Origin: Nostoc cf. edaphicum LEGE 07299
GTDB lineage: Bacteria; Cyanobacteriota; Cyanobacteriia; Cyanobacteriales; Nostocaceae
Assembly (NCBI RefSeq): GCF_015207245.1
Contig: NZ_JADEXF010000012.1
Span: 1-13,396, forward strand
DNA: 13,396 nt
Direction of reading: 5' to 3'
A program made the translations under genes and the position numbers. This document shows positions 6,280-13,396 of this stretch, piece after piece; positions within the stretch are counted from its first letter, which is position 1; every line of letters starts with the position of its first letter. The notes under the pieces were generated by a model. It had not been told where the DNA came from, searched no databases, and saw nothing but the letters and a program-made list of their open reading frames with translations.

Positions 6280-6540
6280 ATGAATCGCCAAAAAGCCTTT
6301 GGAAAAAGGTTGAGGGAATTGAGAGAAAAACAAGGCTACTCCCAAGAGCGCCTAGCGGAAGTAGCTGGGCTTCATCGTACCTATGTGGGCGATGTAGAAC
6401 GTGGAGAGCGCAACATTAGTCTCAATAATATTTGGCGTCTTGCAGATGCTTTAGGTATTAATCCTGCTGCTTTCTTTCAAGAAGCTTATACTTCCCAGCC
6501 GAATTCTGAAAGCTTTCCTGGTAATGAAGAAATCACTTAA
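6280..6540 (+). CDS. restriction-modification controller (C) protein, XRE-type HTH
   Basis: This 86-residue helix-turn-helix protein has the exact style of C proteins: RLRELREKQGYSQERLAEVAG, then GLHRTYVGDVERGERNISL, then IWRLADALGINPAAFF. C proteins bind a C-box as dimers and time expression of the endonuclease by activating, and at high level repressing, their own promoter. Such a C-box lies immediately upstream. The gene looks intact, and the endonuclease start follows 42 bases after its stop codon, as expected for a C-R operon. The partner genes are both broken, so the protein is now an orphan regulator. The tail after about residue 70 (SQPNSESFPG) is not part of the HTH core. Confidence 0.9.
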   Translation: MNRQKAFGKRLRELREKQGYSQERLAEVAGLHRTYVGDVERGERNISLNNIWRLADALGINPAAFFQEAYTSQPNSESFPGNEEIT

Positions 6541-6582
6541 TACTGGGTGTCCCAGGGCTTTCCTGGTGGTTGAGGCTAAAGA

Positions 6583-7575
6583 ATGCGTAGATTGGCAAAA
6601 CAAAGTAGGGATGATACGTATAATTCTCAAAGGGATTACCAAATGCTACATCAAGTTAAGACTCAAGCCTTAGAGTTCATTGATAGTGAAAAAAGTTCCC
6701 TTGTTTTAACGAACGCGAGAAAAAATCCTGTCAATAGTAACTTTATTGCCTTTGGTGGTTTCTTATATCCCTTAGAAGCTATTTCTATTGAGGTAAAACT
6801 AGATACTGGAGATACTAGCAAGTCAAAAGTTATTAAACTTACTAACGCTTGGAATCGAATTGGAGTTATTGTTGATGCTCCAGAAACGGAAATTATAACA
6901 GTCACTTTAATGTGGACTGCATCTGTTCGGCTCAACTTTTGGGGACTTAACGCAGATGCCTTAAATCTTCCTAATGAGATCCTTTCATTAAAACCTAGCG
7001 CGTCTGACCTACAACAATCTCATTTAGTACCAGAGACATTTTACTTGCCTCATGATGCAGCGCTAGCGATGGAGATAGATGAGGAACGTTCTGGCCCTTT
7101 TCACCTATTAGAAGGTGAAGAAATCACCCTTAAAAAATGCTCATACTGCGGCAGATTACTTCCTGTAAATATGCAACGTTTGGGTTCTTTATCATTTCAT
7201 AAGCACAATGCAAAACTAACTAATCACCAAAATGAATGTCGCTCATGTAAAAAGTGGCGTATCAATAACAATTTCAATCCATTAAGGACTACAGACCAAC
7301 TACACGAGTCATCAGTCATCACCAGAGAACGCAAGATTTTTCTTAGAGAACCGGAAATCCTTCAAGGGATTAAAGAACGTACAGGTGCAGGATGGAAATC
7401 TCAGGTCTGGGAACGATTTGAACGGAAATGCTTTTGTTGTGGTAAAGCTCTCAAACTTGAGGAAGTTCAACTAGATCATACACGTCCACTGGCTTACTTG
7501 TAGCCTATCGACGAACACGCAACTTGTCTATGTGCCGAACATAATAATCAAAAAAAGGAGAAGTTCCCGGTCGAT
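6583..7575 (+). pseudogene. HNH-type restriction endonuclease, nonsense mutation and 3' truncation
   Basis: An open frame of 306 codons ends at a TAG at 7501-7503, in the middle of an HNH finger. Visible motifs are a zinc-ribbon-like pair (C186-x2-C189 and C219-x2-C222), then C283-x2-C286 and D298-H299 in VQLDHTRPLAYL. The same frame continues past the stop as PIDEHATCLCAEHNNQKKEK, which carries the expected HNN and zinc cysteines. The stop thus probably replaces a tryptophan codon (TGG to TAG). The homology ends at FPVD (7573-7575), where the convergent methyltransferase remnant begins. The N-terminal 180 residues match nothing I recognise and may form the target-recognition part. Position after a C gene supports a restriction role. 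Recognition site unknown. Confidence 0.82.
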
Positions 7576-7576
7576 A

Positions 7577-8362
7577 CGCCATGCTTTTAAAATTTCCTCT
7601 AAAGTTTTGGGGTGATAGTAATCAGCTACAGTTGCATTGAGTCCAAATTTAGCTGCCGCATAGTCTTGGGAATTTAGACGAACAGATGCAATATGGTACT
7701 CAATTTCCTGTAATGCTATTTTTGCTTCTATTAAAGAAGGAGGATTTACCTTAGCTGTGGCAATAGTTGATGCTAAGGGACTTTTATCATTTGATACTGA
7801 AACTCGACCCATGAGCGCAGCTTCAAAAGCTACAGTTCCGACTCCTCCTAGAGGATCGAGAACATGACCACCTTCAGGAACAAATTCACGGATTAACCAA
7901 TGTGCAATTGCTGGTTTCAATTTACCTTGATAAGAGCATAAGGAGTGTAAGTTCAACATAGGGATACCAACCGTGAAGACCTTGATGATGGCTTTCACGA
8001 AAGGTAACACCAATATCGCAATAACTCTCATAGTTCAGGGGTAACTCAAGTTGTATGTCTGTTTGTAGGGAATTTACATCTACCATTATGCAATTATGAT
8101 AGTGCTGCAAAAGTCCGTGGAGACAAGTATCACTAAAGCTAATGTCCCCTGTGGCTGCTTGCCTTTCCAAATCTTCAAGAAATGGATCTTGCATCGCCAG
8201 CCTAAAGTCACGACTGGACAAGGATTGTATATATGCCAAGAACTGTTTTGTGAATTTAGGATCGCTAGATTCCGTAGGGATCGTAATTGTAACTCTAGCT
8301 GACCTCCCGTTACGGGTTCGCTCACGAGGAAAATAGATTGTCTTAAACACCTGATTTGGCAT
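7577..8362 (-). pseudogene. DNA methyltransferase, frameshifted and 3' truncated
   Basis: The gene starts MPNQVFKTIYFPRERTRNGR and runs in one frame to HGWYPYVE. It resumes in the next frame as LHSLCSYQGKLKPAIAHWLI, so one extra base near 7947-7956 restores a continuous protein. The second frame carries a motif X-like segment and the SAM-binding motif I, VLDPLGGVGTVAFEAALMGR, then NDKSPLASTIATAKV. The protein stops matching after YYHPKTLEEILKA, where it runs into the endonuclease remnant and ends at 7528. The catalytic motif IV (S/D-PPY), expected downstream in this motif order, is absent. The product cannot be an active methylase. The amino-methyltransferase (m4C/m6A) assignment is likely, but the modified base is unknown. 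Confidence 0.82.
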
Positions 8363-8410
8363 AAAGTCTAACTTACTTTATTTTGCGACCTTTCAAACAA
8401 CAATGCAGAA

Positions 8411-8431
8411 TATAGGTCTACATAGTCTATG
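8411..8431 (-). promoter_or_regulatory. second C-box-like site upstream of the methyltransferase
   Basis: On the minus strand this reads CATAGACTATGTAGACC followed by TATA. It matches the C-box core at 6233-6250 (CATAGTCTGTAGACTCAT) if two bases are added in the centre. It lies about 50 bases before the methyltransferase ATG and just past the futC stop codon. Some C proteins also control their methylase gene, so a shared operator is plausible. The match is by eye and the spacing differs. Confidence 0.45.
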
Positions 8432-8438
8432 CCAAAAT

Positions 8439-9479
8439 CTACTGCGGAAAAACTTTTACACTATCACTGGCTATAGATAACTCCACCCTTGTACCTACAG
8501 GTAATACCGTATCAGTCATCGTCCGCGCGTGGATTTCTTTACCAGAGGGAGTTTGTAAACAATATTGGTATTCACGTCCTAAAAACCGTCGGGTGCGAAC
8601 TACTACGGGTGCATCTGTGGCAGGCTTTAAGATAAAATCTTCTTGGCGGATCATGATTTCGCCAGTATCATCGGTGTGATTCGCTGTTAACTCAAAACTA
8701 CCGATTTCTGTTTCCCATAAATTACCTTGACGATGGGCGGGAAGGAAATTAGCCTGAGTGACAAATTCGGCGACGAATCTTGATGCTGGATGAGTATAAA
8801 TTTCTTCTGGTGTGCCTATTTGCTCTAAATGTCCTTGGCGCATCACACCCACTATATCTGAAATAGCTAATGCTTCTTCTTGATCGTGGGTAACAAAAAT
8901 TGCTGAAGTACCCGCCGCTTTGAGAATGTCGCGCACTTCTTCTCGCAAGCGCAACCTAACTTGAATATCAAGATTACTCAAAGGTTCATCTAAAAGCATG
9001 AGTTGGGGTTGGGGTGCTAAAGCACGGGCGAGGGCAACTCTTTGCTGTTGTCCACCTGAGAGTTCATAAGGGTAACGTTTTTCTAAGCCTTCGAGTCTTA
9101 CCAAATTAATGACTTCGGCTATGCGTTTTTGTATTTGCTGTTTACTGAAATGTTTCAACCCAAAAGCCACATTTTCTGCCACATTTAGATGGGGAAACAG
9201 GGCATAATCTTGAAAAACAACGCCGATGTCGCGCTGTTCGGCTGGAATGCAAGTAGAATTATTACAAACTATCTGTCCACCAATTTTAATTTCTCCTGCT
9301 TGCGATCGCTCAAAACCAGCAATCATTCGCAACAGCGTAGTTTTACCACAACCAGATGGGCCGAGCAATCCTAAGATATCTCCTTGTTGCAATGTCAAAG
9401 ATACGTTATCTACAGCAGGAAAGGTAGTTTCTGCAAACTGCTTGGTGACATTTTGTAAGTGGAGAATTACTTGTTGCAT
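8439..9479 (-). CDS. futC: ferric iron ABC transporter, ATP-binding protein
   Basis: This 346-residue ATPase of the FbpC/FutC type energises Fe(III) import at the inner face of the plasma membrane. It has Walker A G40-PSGCGKT, a Q-loop in VFQDYALFPHLNVAEN (Q90), the signature LSGGQQQ (140-146), Walker B LMLLDEP with D164-E165, D-loop SNLD and H198 in VTHDQEEA. The last 100 residues form a TOBE-like regulatory domain (MIRQEDFIL and after), typical for this subfamily. It starts 22 bases after the permease stop at an ATG without an obvious ribosome site, and is the last gene of the cluster. FbpC-like ATPases also serve other substrates, but the neighbouring binding proteins make iron the best reading. 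Confidence 0.93.
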   Translation of the reverse strand: MQQVILHLQNVTKQFAETTFPAVDNVSLTLQQGDILGLLGPSGCGKTTLLRMIAGFERSQAGEIKIGGQIVCNNSTCIPAEQRDIGVVFQDYALFPHLNVAENVAFGLKHFSKQQIQKRIAEVINLVRLEGLEKRYPYELSGGQQQRVALARALAPQPQLMLLDEPLSNLDIQVRLRLREEVRDILKAAGTSAIFVTHDQEEALAISDIVGVMRQGHLEQIGTPEEIYTHPASRFVAEFVTQANFLPAHRQGNLWETEIGSFELTANHTDDTGEIMIRQEDFILKPATDAPVVVRTRRFLGREYQYCLQTPSGKEIHARTMTDTVLPVGTRVELSIASDSVKVFPQ

Positions 9480-9501
9480 AAGGTAGATAACAGAAGGCTG
9501 G

Positions 9502-11118
9502 TTAGAACTTTGTTTGCACTTGCGCGTTACTTATGACTTTATCTTTTTTGACGTTCTCTTGAGATAGCACCAATAAAGTTGAACCCATAGAAACTAGTAG
9601 CATAGCTAATGAAGCCGCCGCCGCATCGGCAAAATCTACATTTTCTGTAGCTTGCCAAATTTGCGTTGCTAATGTACCAAAGCCAATAGGCGCTAACAGC
9701 ATGGTGGCGGGTAGTTCTTTAATCGCTGTCAGAAATACCAGCACTGCACCACTCAACACACCTGATTGTACTAAAGGTAGGGTAACTTCTCTTAAAGTTT
9801 GCCAAGCATTCCTACCCAAACTGCGGGCTGATTCTTCTAGCTGGGGATTGACTTGCAAAAGCGAACTGCGGACTGTTCCCACTGATTGCGGTAAAAATAA
9901 AACTAAATATGCAAATATCAGCATCGGTAGAGTTTGGTACAGTGCTGGCAAATAATTGGCACCAAAAAATACCAAAGATAAGGCAACAACTATTCCTGGA
10001 ACTCCAAAACCGATATAAGAACAGCGTTCAATTATGGCGGTGATTTTACTCGGAAATCTGACTGCTAAAATTGCTACTGGTAAGGCGAAAATGGTGGTAG
10101 CTAAAGCCGCTAATCCAGCCGCACCAATGGAGTTGAGAATGGTGGGGAATAAATTGGGGAAAGTATAGCCACCGTTAAGTCCGCGAATCAGCCAAAATAG
10201 GGTGATACCTACTGGTAAAACTACACCAAAGCTAGTGATTAGCAGACAAAAGCCGAAAGCTGGCCATTTCCAAATTCCCAACTTGACAATTTTTGGTGGA
10301 CGTAAAGAAGCGGAACCACGACTATAATAAGCTGCACGCGATCGCATTCGATATTCCAACCACAAAATCAGCAGCACCAATGTCACCAACATCAAAGATA
10401 AAGCTGCGGCGGAATTACGATTAAAACTAGCTTTATATTGCAAAAAAATTGCCCGTGTAAAAGCATCAAATCGCATCAGTGATGGTGTACCAAAGTCACG
10501 CAAAGCATACAAAGCTACTAATAATCCACCTGCAATTATTGATGGTTTCAACTGTGGTAAAGTTACTTTGAAAAAGGTTTCTCTGCTGCCATAACCCAAA
10601 CTACGAGATGCTTCTTCTAAAGATGGATCAATCCCTTGTAATCCAGAACGTACAGTCAGCAGCATATAGGGATAGGTAAACAAAGTGATTGCCAAAACTG
10701 TCCCAGGAAAACCATAAATAGAAGGTAATTCTTCTACTCCTAATGGTTGAAGTAACAACTGCAAAAAACTACCTCGTGGTGCCAAAGTTGCAATCAGTGC
10801 AAAACTGCCTACATAGCTAGGAACCGCTAAGGGTAATGTTGTCGCCACTAACCAAAAACGTCTTCCTGGTAAGTCTGTTCGCACAGTTAAAAATGCCAAT
10901 GGTACGGCGATTAGGGTAGAAAATAACGTCACCGTTGCCGCCATTGCCGCACTGTTGAAATAAATATTGATATTGCGGGGACGAGAAATCAATTCCCATA
11001 ACTCTTGCCCGCCAATACCTGCGGTGCGAATTATTAAGTATAGCAATGGCAGAGCGATCGCAACTGCCACTACTGTTGCTGCTAATGTGATAAATAATGG
11101 AGGGCGAACCGCTTTCAA
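9502..11118 (-). CDS. futB: ferric iron ABC transporter, permease protein
   Basis: This 538-residue permease contains two fused BPD_transp_1 halves, giving about 12 membrane segments, as in FbpB/FutB. Each half has an EAA loop that docks the ATPase: EEASRSLGYGSRETFFKVTL around 168-187 and EESARSLGRNAWQTLREVTL around 428-447. The start is a TTG (11116-11118), three bases after the stop of the upstream binding-protein gene, with AGGAG 11 bases before it. The next methionine (about residue 59) would delete the first membrane segment, so the TTG is credible. The short spacing implies co-translation with the binding protein. Confidence 0.94.
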   Translation of the reverse strand: MKAVRPPLFITLAATVVAVAIALPLLYLIIRTAGIGGQELWELISRPRNINIYFNSAAMAATVTLFSTLIAVPLAFLTVRTDLPGRRFWLVATTLPLAVPSYVGSFALIATLAPRGSFLQLLLQPLGVEELPSIYGFPGTVLAITLFTYPYMLLTVRSGLQGIDPSLEEASRSLGYGSRETFFKVTLPQLKPSIIAGGLLVALYALRDFGTPSLMRFDAFTRAIFLQYKASFNRNSAAALSLMLVTLVLLILWLEYRMRSRAAYYSRGSASLRPPKIVKLGIWKWPAFGFCLLITSFGVVLPVGITLFWLIRGLNGGYTFPNLFPTILNSIGAAGLAALATTIFALPVAILAVRFPSKITAIIERCSYIGFGVPGIVVALSLVFFGANYLPALYQTLPMLIFAYLVLFLPQSVGTVRSSLLQVNPQLEESARSLGRNAWQTLREVTLPLVQSGVLSGAVLVFLTAIKELPATMLLAPIGFGTLATQIWQATENVDFADAAAASLAMLLVSMGSTLLVLSQENVKKDKVISNAQVQTKF

Positions 11119-11121
11119 CTG

Positions 11122-12132
11122 CTACAAAACTCCTGCCTGTTGTAGTAAATTCAAAGTTCCTGGTAAATCATCTAAATCTGTCAGGCTAACATTAGGTGGA
11201 TTGAGCTTACTGATTGGTATTTGTTTTGATGGTGCCGGAATTCCTTTGACTAAAGGATATTCATTAGTTTGTTGAGCAAAGTAATTTTGTGAACTCTGTT
11301 TGAGCAGGTAATCAATTAAAGCTTCTACATCAGCTTTTTGATCGGTGCTATTTGTAATTGCTACTCCTGCCACATTAATCATTGATCCTGCATCTTTGCT
11401 TGTGTAGTGGTGGGCAACCGGAAAGTTTGCATCATTTTTCTTGAAGTTATACAAGTAGTAGTTATTCACTAAACCGAGATGAATTTCTCCACGCCCTACA
11501 GCTTCGACGATCGCAGCATTTTTACCGTAATCTTTGACACCATTCGCTTTCATCGCTTTGAGCCATTGGAGAGTCTTCTCATCCCCTTCTAAGACTCGCA
11601 TTGCGGTGATAAATGATTGAAAGGAACCGTTTGTCGGTGCCCAACCGACTTTTCCGCGCCATTTCGGTTCTGTTAACTGCGAAATTGATGTCGGTAGTTC
11701 CCCTTGTTTAACTAACTTAGTATTGTAGTCAATGACACGGGCACGACCGGAGATTCCTAGCCAATGCCCTTTCGCAGAACGGAAGCGAGAATCAACCTGA
11801 TTCAGCAGTTTAGAGGCAATTGGCAGCGTTACCTGTTTTTTCTCCAAAGTGCCTAAAGCACCAGCGTCTTGAGCAAAAAACAAGTCTGCACGGCTATTTT
11901 TGCCTTCTTCCAAAAGTGCGATCGCTAATTCAGCAGTATCGCCATAACGCACTTGAATATCCTGATTCAAGTCTTTTTTTGCTTTCTCAATTAAGGGGCC
12001 AATTAGTTTTTGATCTCTGCCTGAATAGATCACGAGGGTTTTCGTTTGAGCATTTACAGCCACCCCAATTCCCCAACCGAGCGTTACAGCTAGAGCTAAT
12101 CCTGAAACTTTCAGCAATGGTAAAGTTTTCAA
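11122..12132 (-). CDS. futA: iron(III)-binding periplasmic protein (second of tandem pair)
   Basis: A 336-residue extracellular solute-binding protein of the FbpA/FutA class. Residues 1-28 look like a Sec signal peptide ending VNA, with cleavage before Q29. Conserved blocks are LVIYSGRDQKLIG, RYGDTAELA, ADLFFAQDAGALG, WLGISGRARVIDYN and GWAPTNGSFQSF. Y136 and the pair Y225-Y226 (NNYYLY) are the probable iron-coordinating tyrosines of this family. The histidine found early in some FbpA proteins is not present. The only suitable start is a TTG at 12130-12132, with GAGG 8 bases upstream. It is a paralogue of the protein encoded at 12288-13367, from which it differs in signal peptide and details. 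Which of the pair is FutA1- or FutA2-like cannot be settled here. Confidence 0.92.
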   Translation of the reverse strand: MKTLPLLKVSGLALAVTLGWGIGVAVNAQTKTLVIYSGRDQKLIGPLIEKAKKDLNQDIQVRYGDTAELAIALLEEGKNSRADLFFAQDAGALGTLEKKQVTLPIASKLLNQVDSRFRSAKGHWLGISGRARVIDYNTKLVKQGELPTSISQLTEPKWRGKVGWAPTNGSFQSFITAMRVLEGDEKTLQWLKAMKANGVKDYGKNAAIVEAVGRGEIHLGLVNNYYLYNFKKNDANFPVAHHYTSKDAGSMINVAGVAITNSTDQKADVEALIDYLLKQSSQNYFAQQTNEYPLVKGIPAPSKQIPISKLNPPNVSLTDLDDLPGTLNLLQQAGVL

Positions 12133-12196
12133 TCTCCAATCCTCAACCTTAATACTTACCAGGAAGTTTTTGCAATAATCTTGGTATTCTCAACCT

Positions 12197-12219
12197 TTAC
12201 CATTAACCTGTACTGGTAA
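12197..12219. promoter_or_regulatory. TTACCA/TGGTAA dyad between the two futA genes
   Basis: A perfect 6-base inverted repeat, TTACCA-N11-TGGTAA, lies in the 155-base gap between the paralogous futA genes. Another TTACCA occurs at 12156-12161. No T-run follows on either strand, so it is not a terminator. It may be an operator, a processing hairpin or chance. I could not fit a convincing Fur box in this gap. Confidence 0.35.
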
Positions 12220-12287
12220 GCAACAAAATTTCTCAAAAAATTTAGATTTTTCTTCCTTCTGGCAGATGCATTCCAGTACATAGCAAG

Positions 12288-13367
12288 TTAAATGACCTGT
12301 ACTTGCTGCATCAGTTTGAGTGTTGCCTCTAAATCGTTAAGATTACTCAAATCAATTTTTTGAGCTTGTTTTTTAATTTCTTGGAGAGATTTTAGTTTAC
12401 CTTTGGGTGCAACAGCCGAAGTTAGAGGATACTCATAGGTTTGATTAGCAAAGTAGTTTTGGGCATTTTCATTCAGCATGAATTCGACAAACTTTTGAGC
12501 AATATTGGGATGTTTGGCGCTGTTAAGAATTGCTACGCCTGCGACATTTACCAAGGAACCCACATCATCGGTAAAATGATGCTCCACAGGAACTTGAGCA
12601 TTATCTTGCCTAACTCGTTCTAGATAATAATGATTAACAAATCCCACAGCAATTTCGCCGCGAGATAAGGCTTCTACGATCGCACTATTATTAGGATAAA
12701 CTTTAGGGCTGTTAGCTTTAATACCTTCTAACCATTGCCTTGCTTTGTCTTCTCCTTCTGCAACTCGTAAGGCGGTGACAAAGGATTGAAAGGAACCATT
12801 TGTAGGTGCCCAGCCAATTTTACCTTTCCACTTCGGTTCAGTAAAGCCAAAAATTGAGGAAGGTAATTCCCCTGGTTTTACTAATTTAGTGTTGTAATCT
12901 ACTGTACGTAGTCTTCCCGAAATACCTAGCCATTTACCCTCTGGTGAACGGTAGGTACTATCTACCTGATTGAGAAGAGATGTTGGTAACTGTACTGCTC
13001 TATTTGCTTTTTGAATAGCACCGAGGGCGCTAGCATCTTGAGCAAAGAAGACATCTGCGGGACTATTTGTTCCTTCTTCCAAAATTGCTGATGCTAACTC
13101 CGCAGTATCGCCGTAGCGGACTTTTACCTTAGCATTGGTTTGTTGCTCAAATTGTTTGATCAGCTCGCCAATGAGTTTTTCGTTGCGCCCTGAGTAGACT
13201 ACTAGCTCTTTTTCTAATGTACCGCTAGCAGCCGTAGCTGGTGTAGCTTGCCCTGATGGCGATTGGGCAGTATCGGTGGGAGTTTGATTAGGATTACAAG
13301 CGATCGCTAATCCCCCACTAGCAACTGCTAGTCCTACTATATACACAAATTTGCGGCGCTTCATCAT
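12288..13367 (-). CDS. futA: iron(III)-binding periplasmic protein (first of tandem pair)
   Basis: A 359-residue FutA/FbpA-class binding protein and the promoter-proximal gene of the cluster. The N terminus MMKRRKFVYIVGLAVASGG has a twin-arginine-like RRKF followed by a hydrophobic stretch and C24 (LAIAC). This suggests Tat export, lipid anchoring, or both; the lipobox is imperfect at -3. A 25-residue Thr/Ser/Ala/Pro linker (26-50) follows, as in many anchored binding proteins. The core has ELVVYSGRNEKLIG, RYGDTAELA, FFAQDASALG, Y158 in LRTVDYN and Y247-Y248 in NHYYLERV. GGAGAAAG directly precedes the ATG. The upstream promoter is mostly outside the window (29 bases remain). It is closely similar along its whole length to the next gene, implying tandem duplication. 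Confidence 0.93.
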   Translation of the reverse strand: MMKRRKFVYIVGLAVASGGLAIACNPNQTPTDTAQSPSGQATPATAASGTLEKELVVYSGRNEKLIGELIKQFEQQTNAKVKVRYGDTAELASAILEEGTNSPADVFFAQDASALGAIQKANRAVQLPTSLLNQVDSTYRSPEGKWLGISGRLRTVDYNTKLVKPGELPSSIFGFTEPKWKGKIGWAPTNGSFQSFVTALRVAEGEDKARQWLEGIKANSPKVYPNNSAIVEALSRGEIAVGFVNHYYLERVRQDNAQVPVEHHFTDDVGSLVNVAGVAILNSAKHPNIAQKFVEFMLNENAQNYFANQTYEYPLTSAVAPKGKLKSLQEIKKQAQKIDLSNLNDLEATLKLMQQVQVI

Positions 13368-13396
13368 CTTTCTCCACTAGAACCCAAACTATATTC

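Noticed and set aside
7528..8031. Separate 167-residue methyltransferase gene starting at 8031
   Set aside because: Its first 25 or so residues are the out-of-frame reading of the upstream half; the conserved sequence begins only after the frameshift, so it is one broken gene.
12165..12195. Possible Fur box (AATAATCTTGGTATTCTC region)
   Set aside because: Only about 9 of 19 positions match the classical Fur consensus, near what AT-rich DNA gives by chance.

Overview
The window looks like a chromosome segment from a filamentous, Nostoc-type cyanobacterium. The basis is eleven perfect HIP1 octamers (GCGATCGC), a heptanucleotide short tandem repeat of the kind common in Nostocales, and gene products (GatB, PurH, FutA/FutB/FutC-type iron transport) that read as cyanobacterial. 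The genus is inference. No rRNA, tRNA or CRISPR array was seen.

Layout. 1-225 is non-coding and holds two back-to-back short tandem repeats. 226-1725 (-) is gatB. 1893-2671 (+) is a two-gene unit with a 4-base overlap: an unrecognised 90-residue protein followed by a PIN-domain nuclease-like protein. 2672-3037, between convergent genes, holds a 132-bp direct repeat in two copies, each carrying a terminator-like hairpin flanked by A and T runs. 3038-4558 (-) is purH. From 4559 to 8438 the segment is scrambled accessory DNA. It contains an 838-bp IS5-family element (4818-5655) with CTAG target duplications, inserted next to the 3' remnant of a Uma2-family gene, and a 168-bp second copy of the purH 5' end and leader (5926-6093). 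It then contains the wreck of a C-protein-controlled restriction-modification system: an apparently intact controller gene with a clear C-box, an HNH endonuclease gene with a stop codon and no 3' end, and a convergent DNA methyltransferase gene with a frameshift and no 3' end. 8439-13367 (-) is a ferric-iron ABC transport cluster in the order futA, futA, futB, futC.

How the genes work together. GatB and PurH are housekeeping enzymes (tRNA amidation and purine synthesis). The fut cluster forms a complete importer: two periplasmic binding proteins, one 538-residue double-domain permease, and an ATPase with a C-terminal regulatory region. The restriction system can no longer cut or methylate, because one deletion joined the two convergent genes end to end and removed the 3' part of each. 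Its controller protein and operators survive. No perfect HIP1 site lies between 5828 and 9301, which fits a foreign origin for the restriction region.

The most interesting observations are the orphan controller circuit with a second C-box-like site in front of the dead methyltransferase, the partial purH duplication, the covarying duplicated terminators, and the uncharacterised PIN gene pair. I found no clearly new complete system; the PIN pair is the best candidate.
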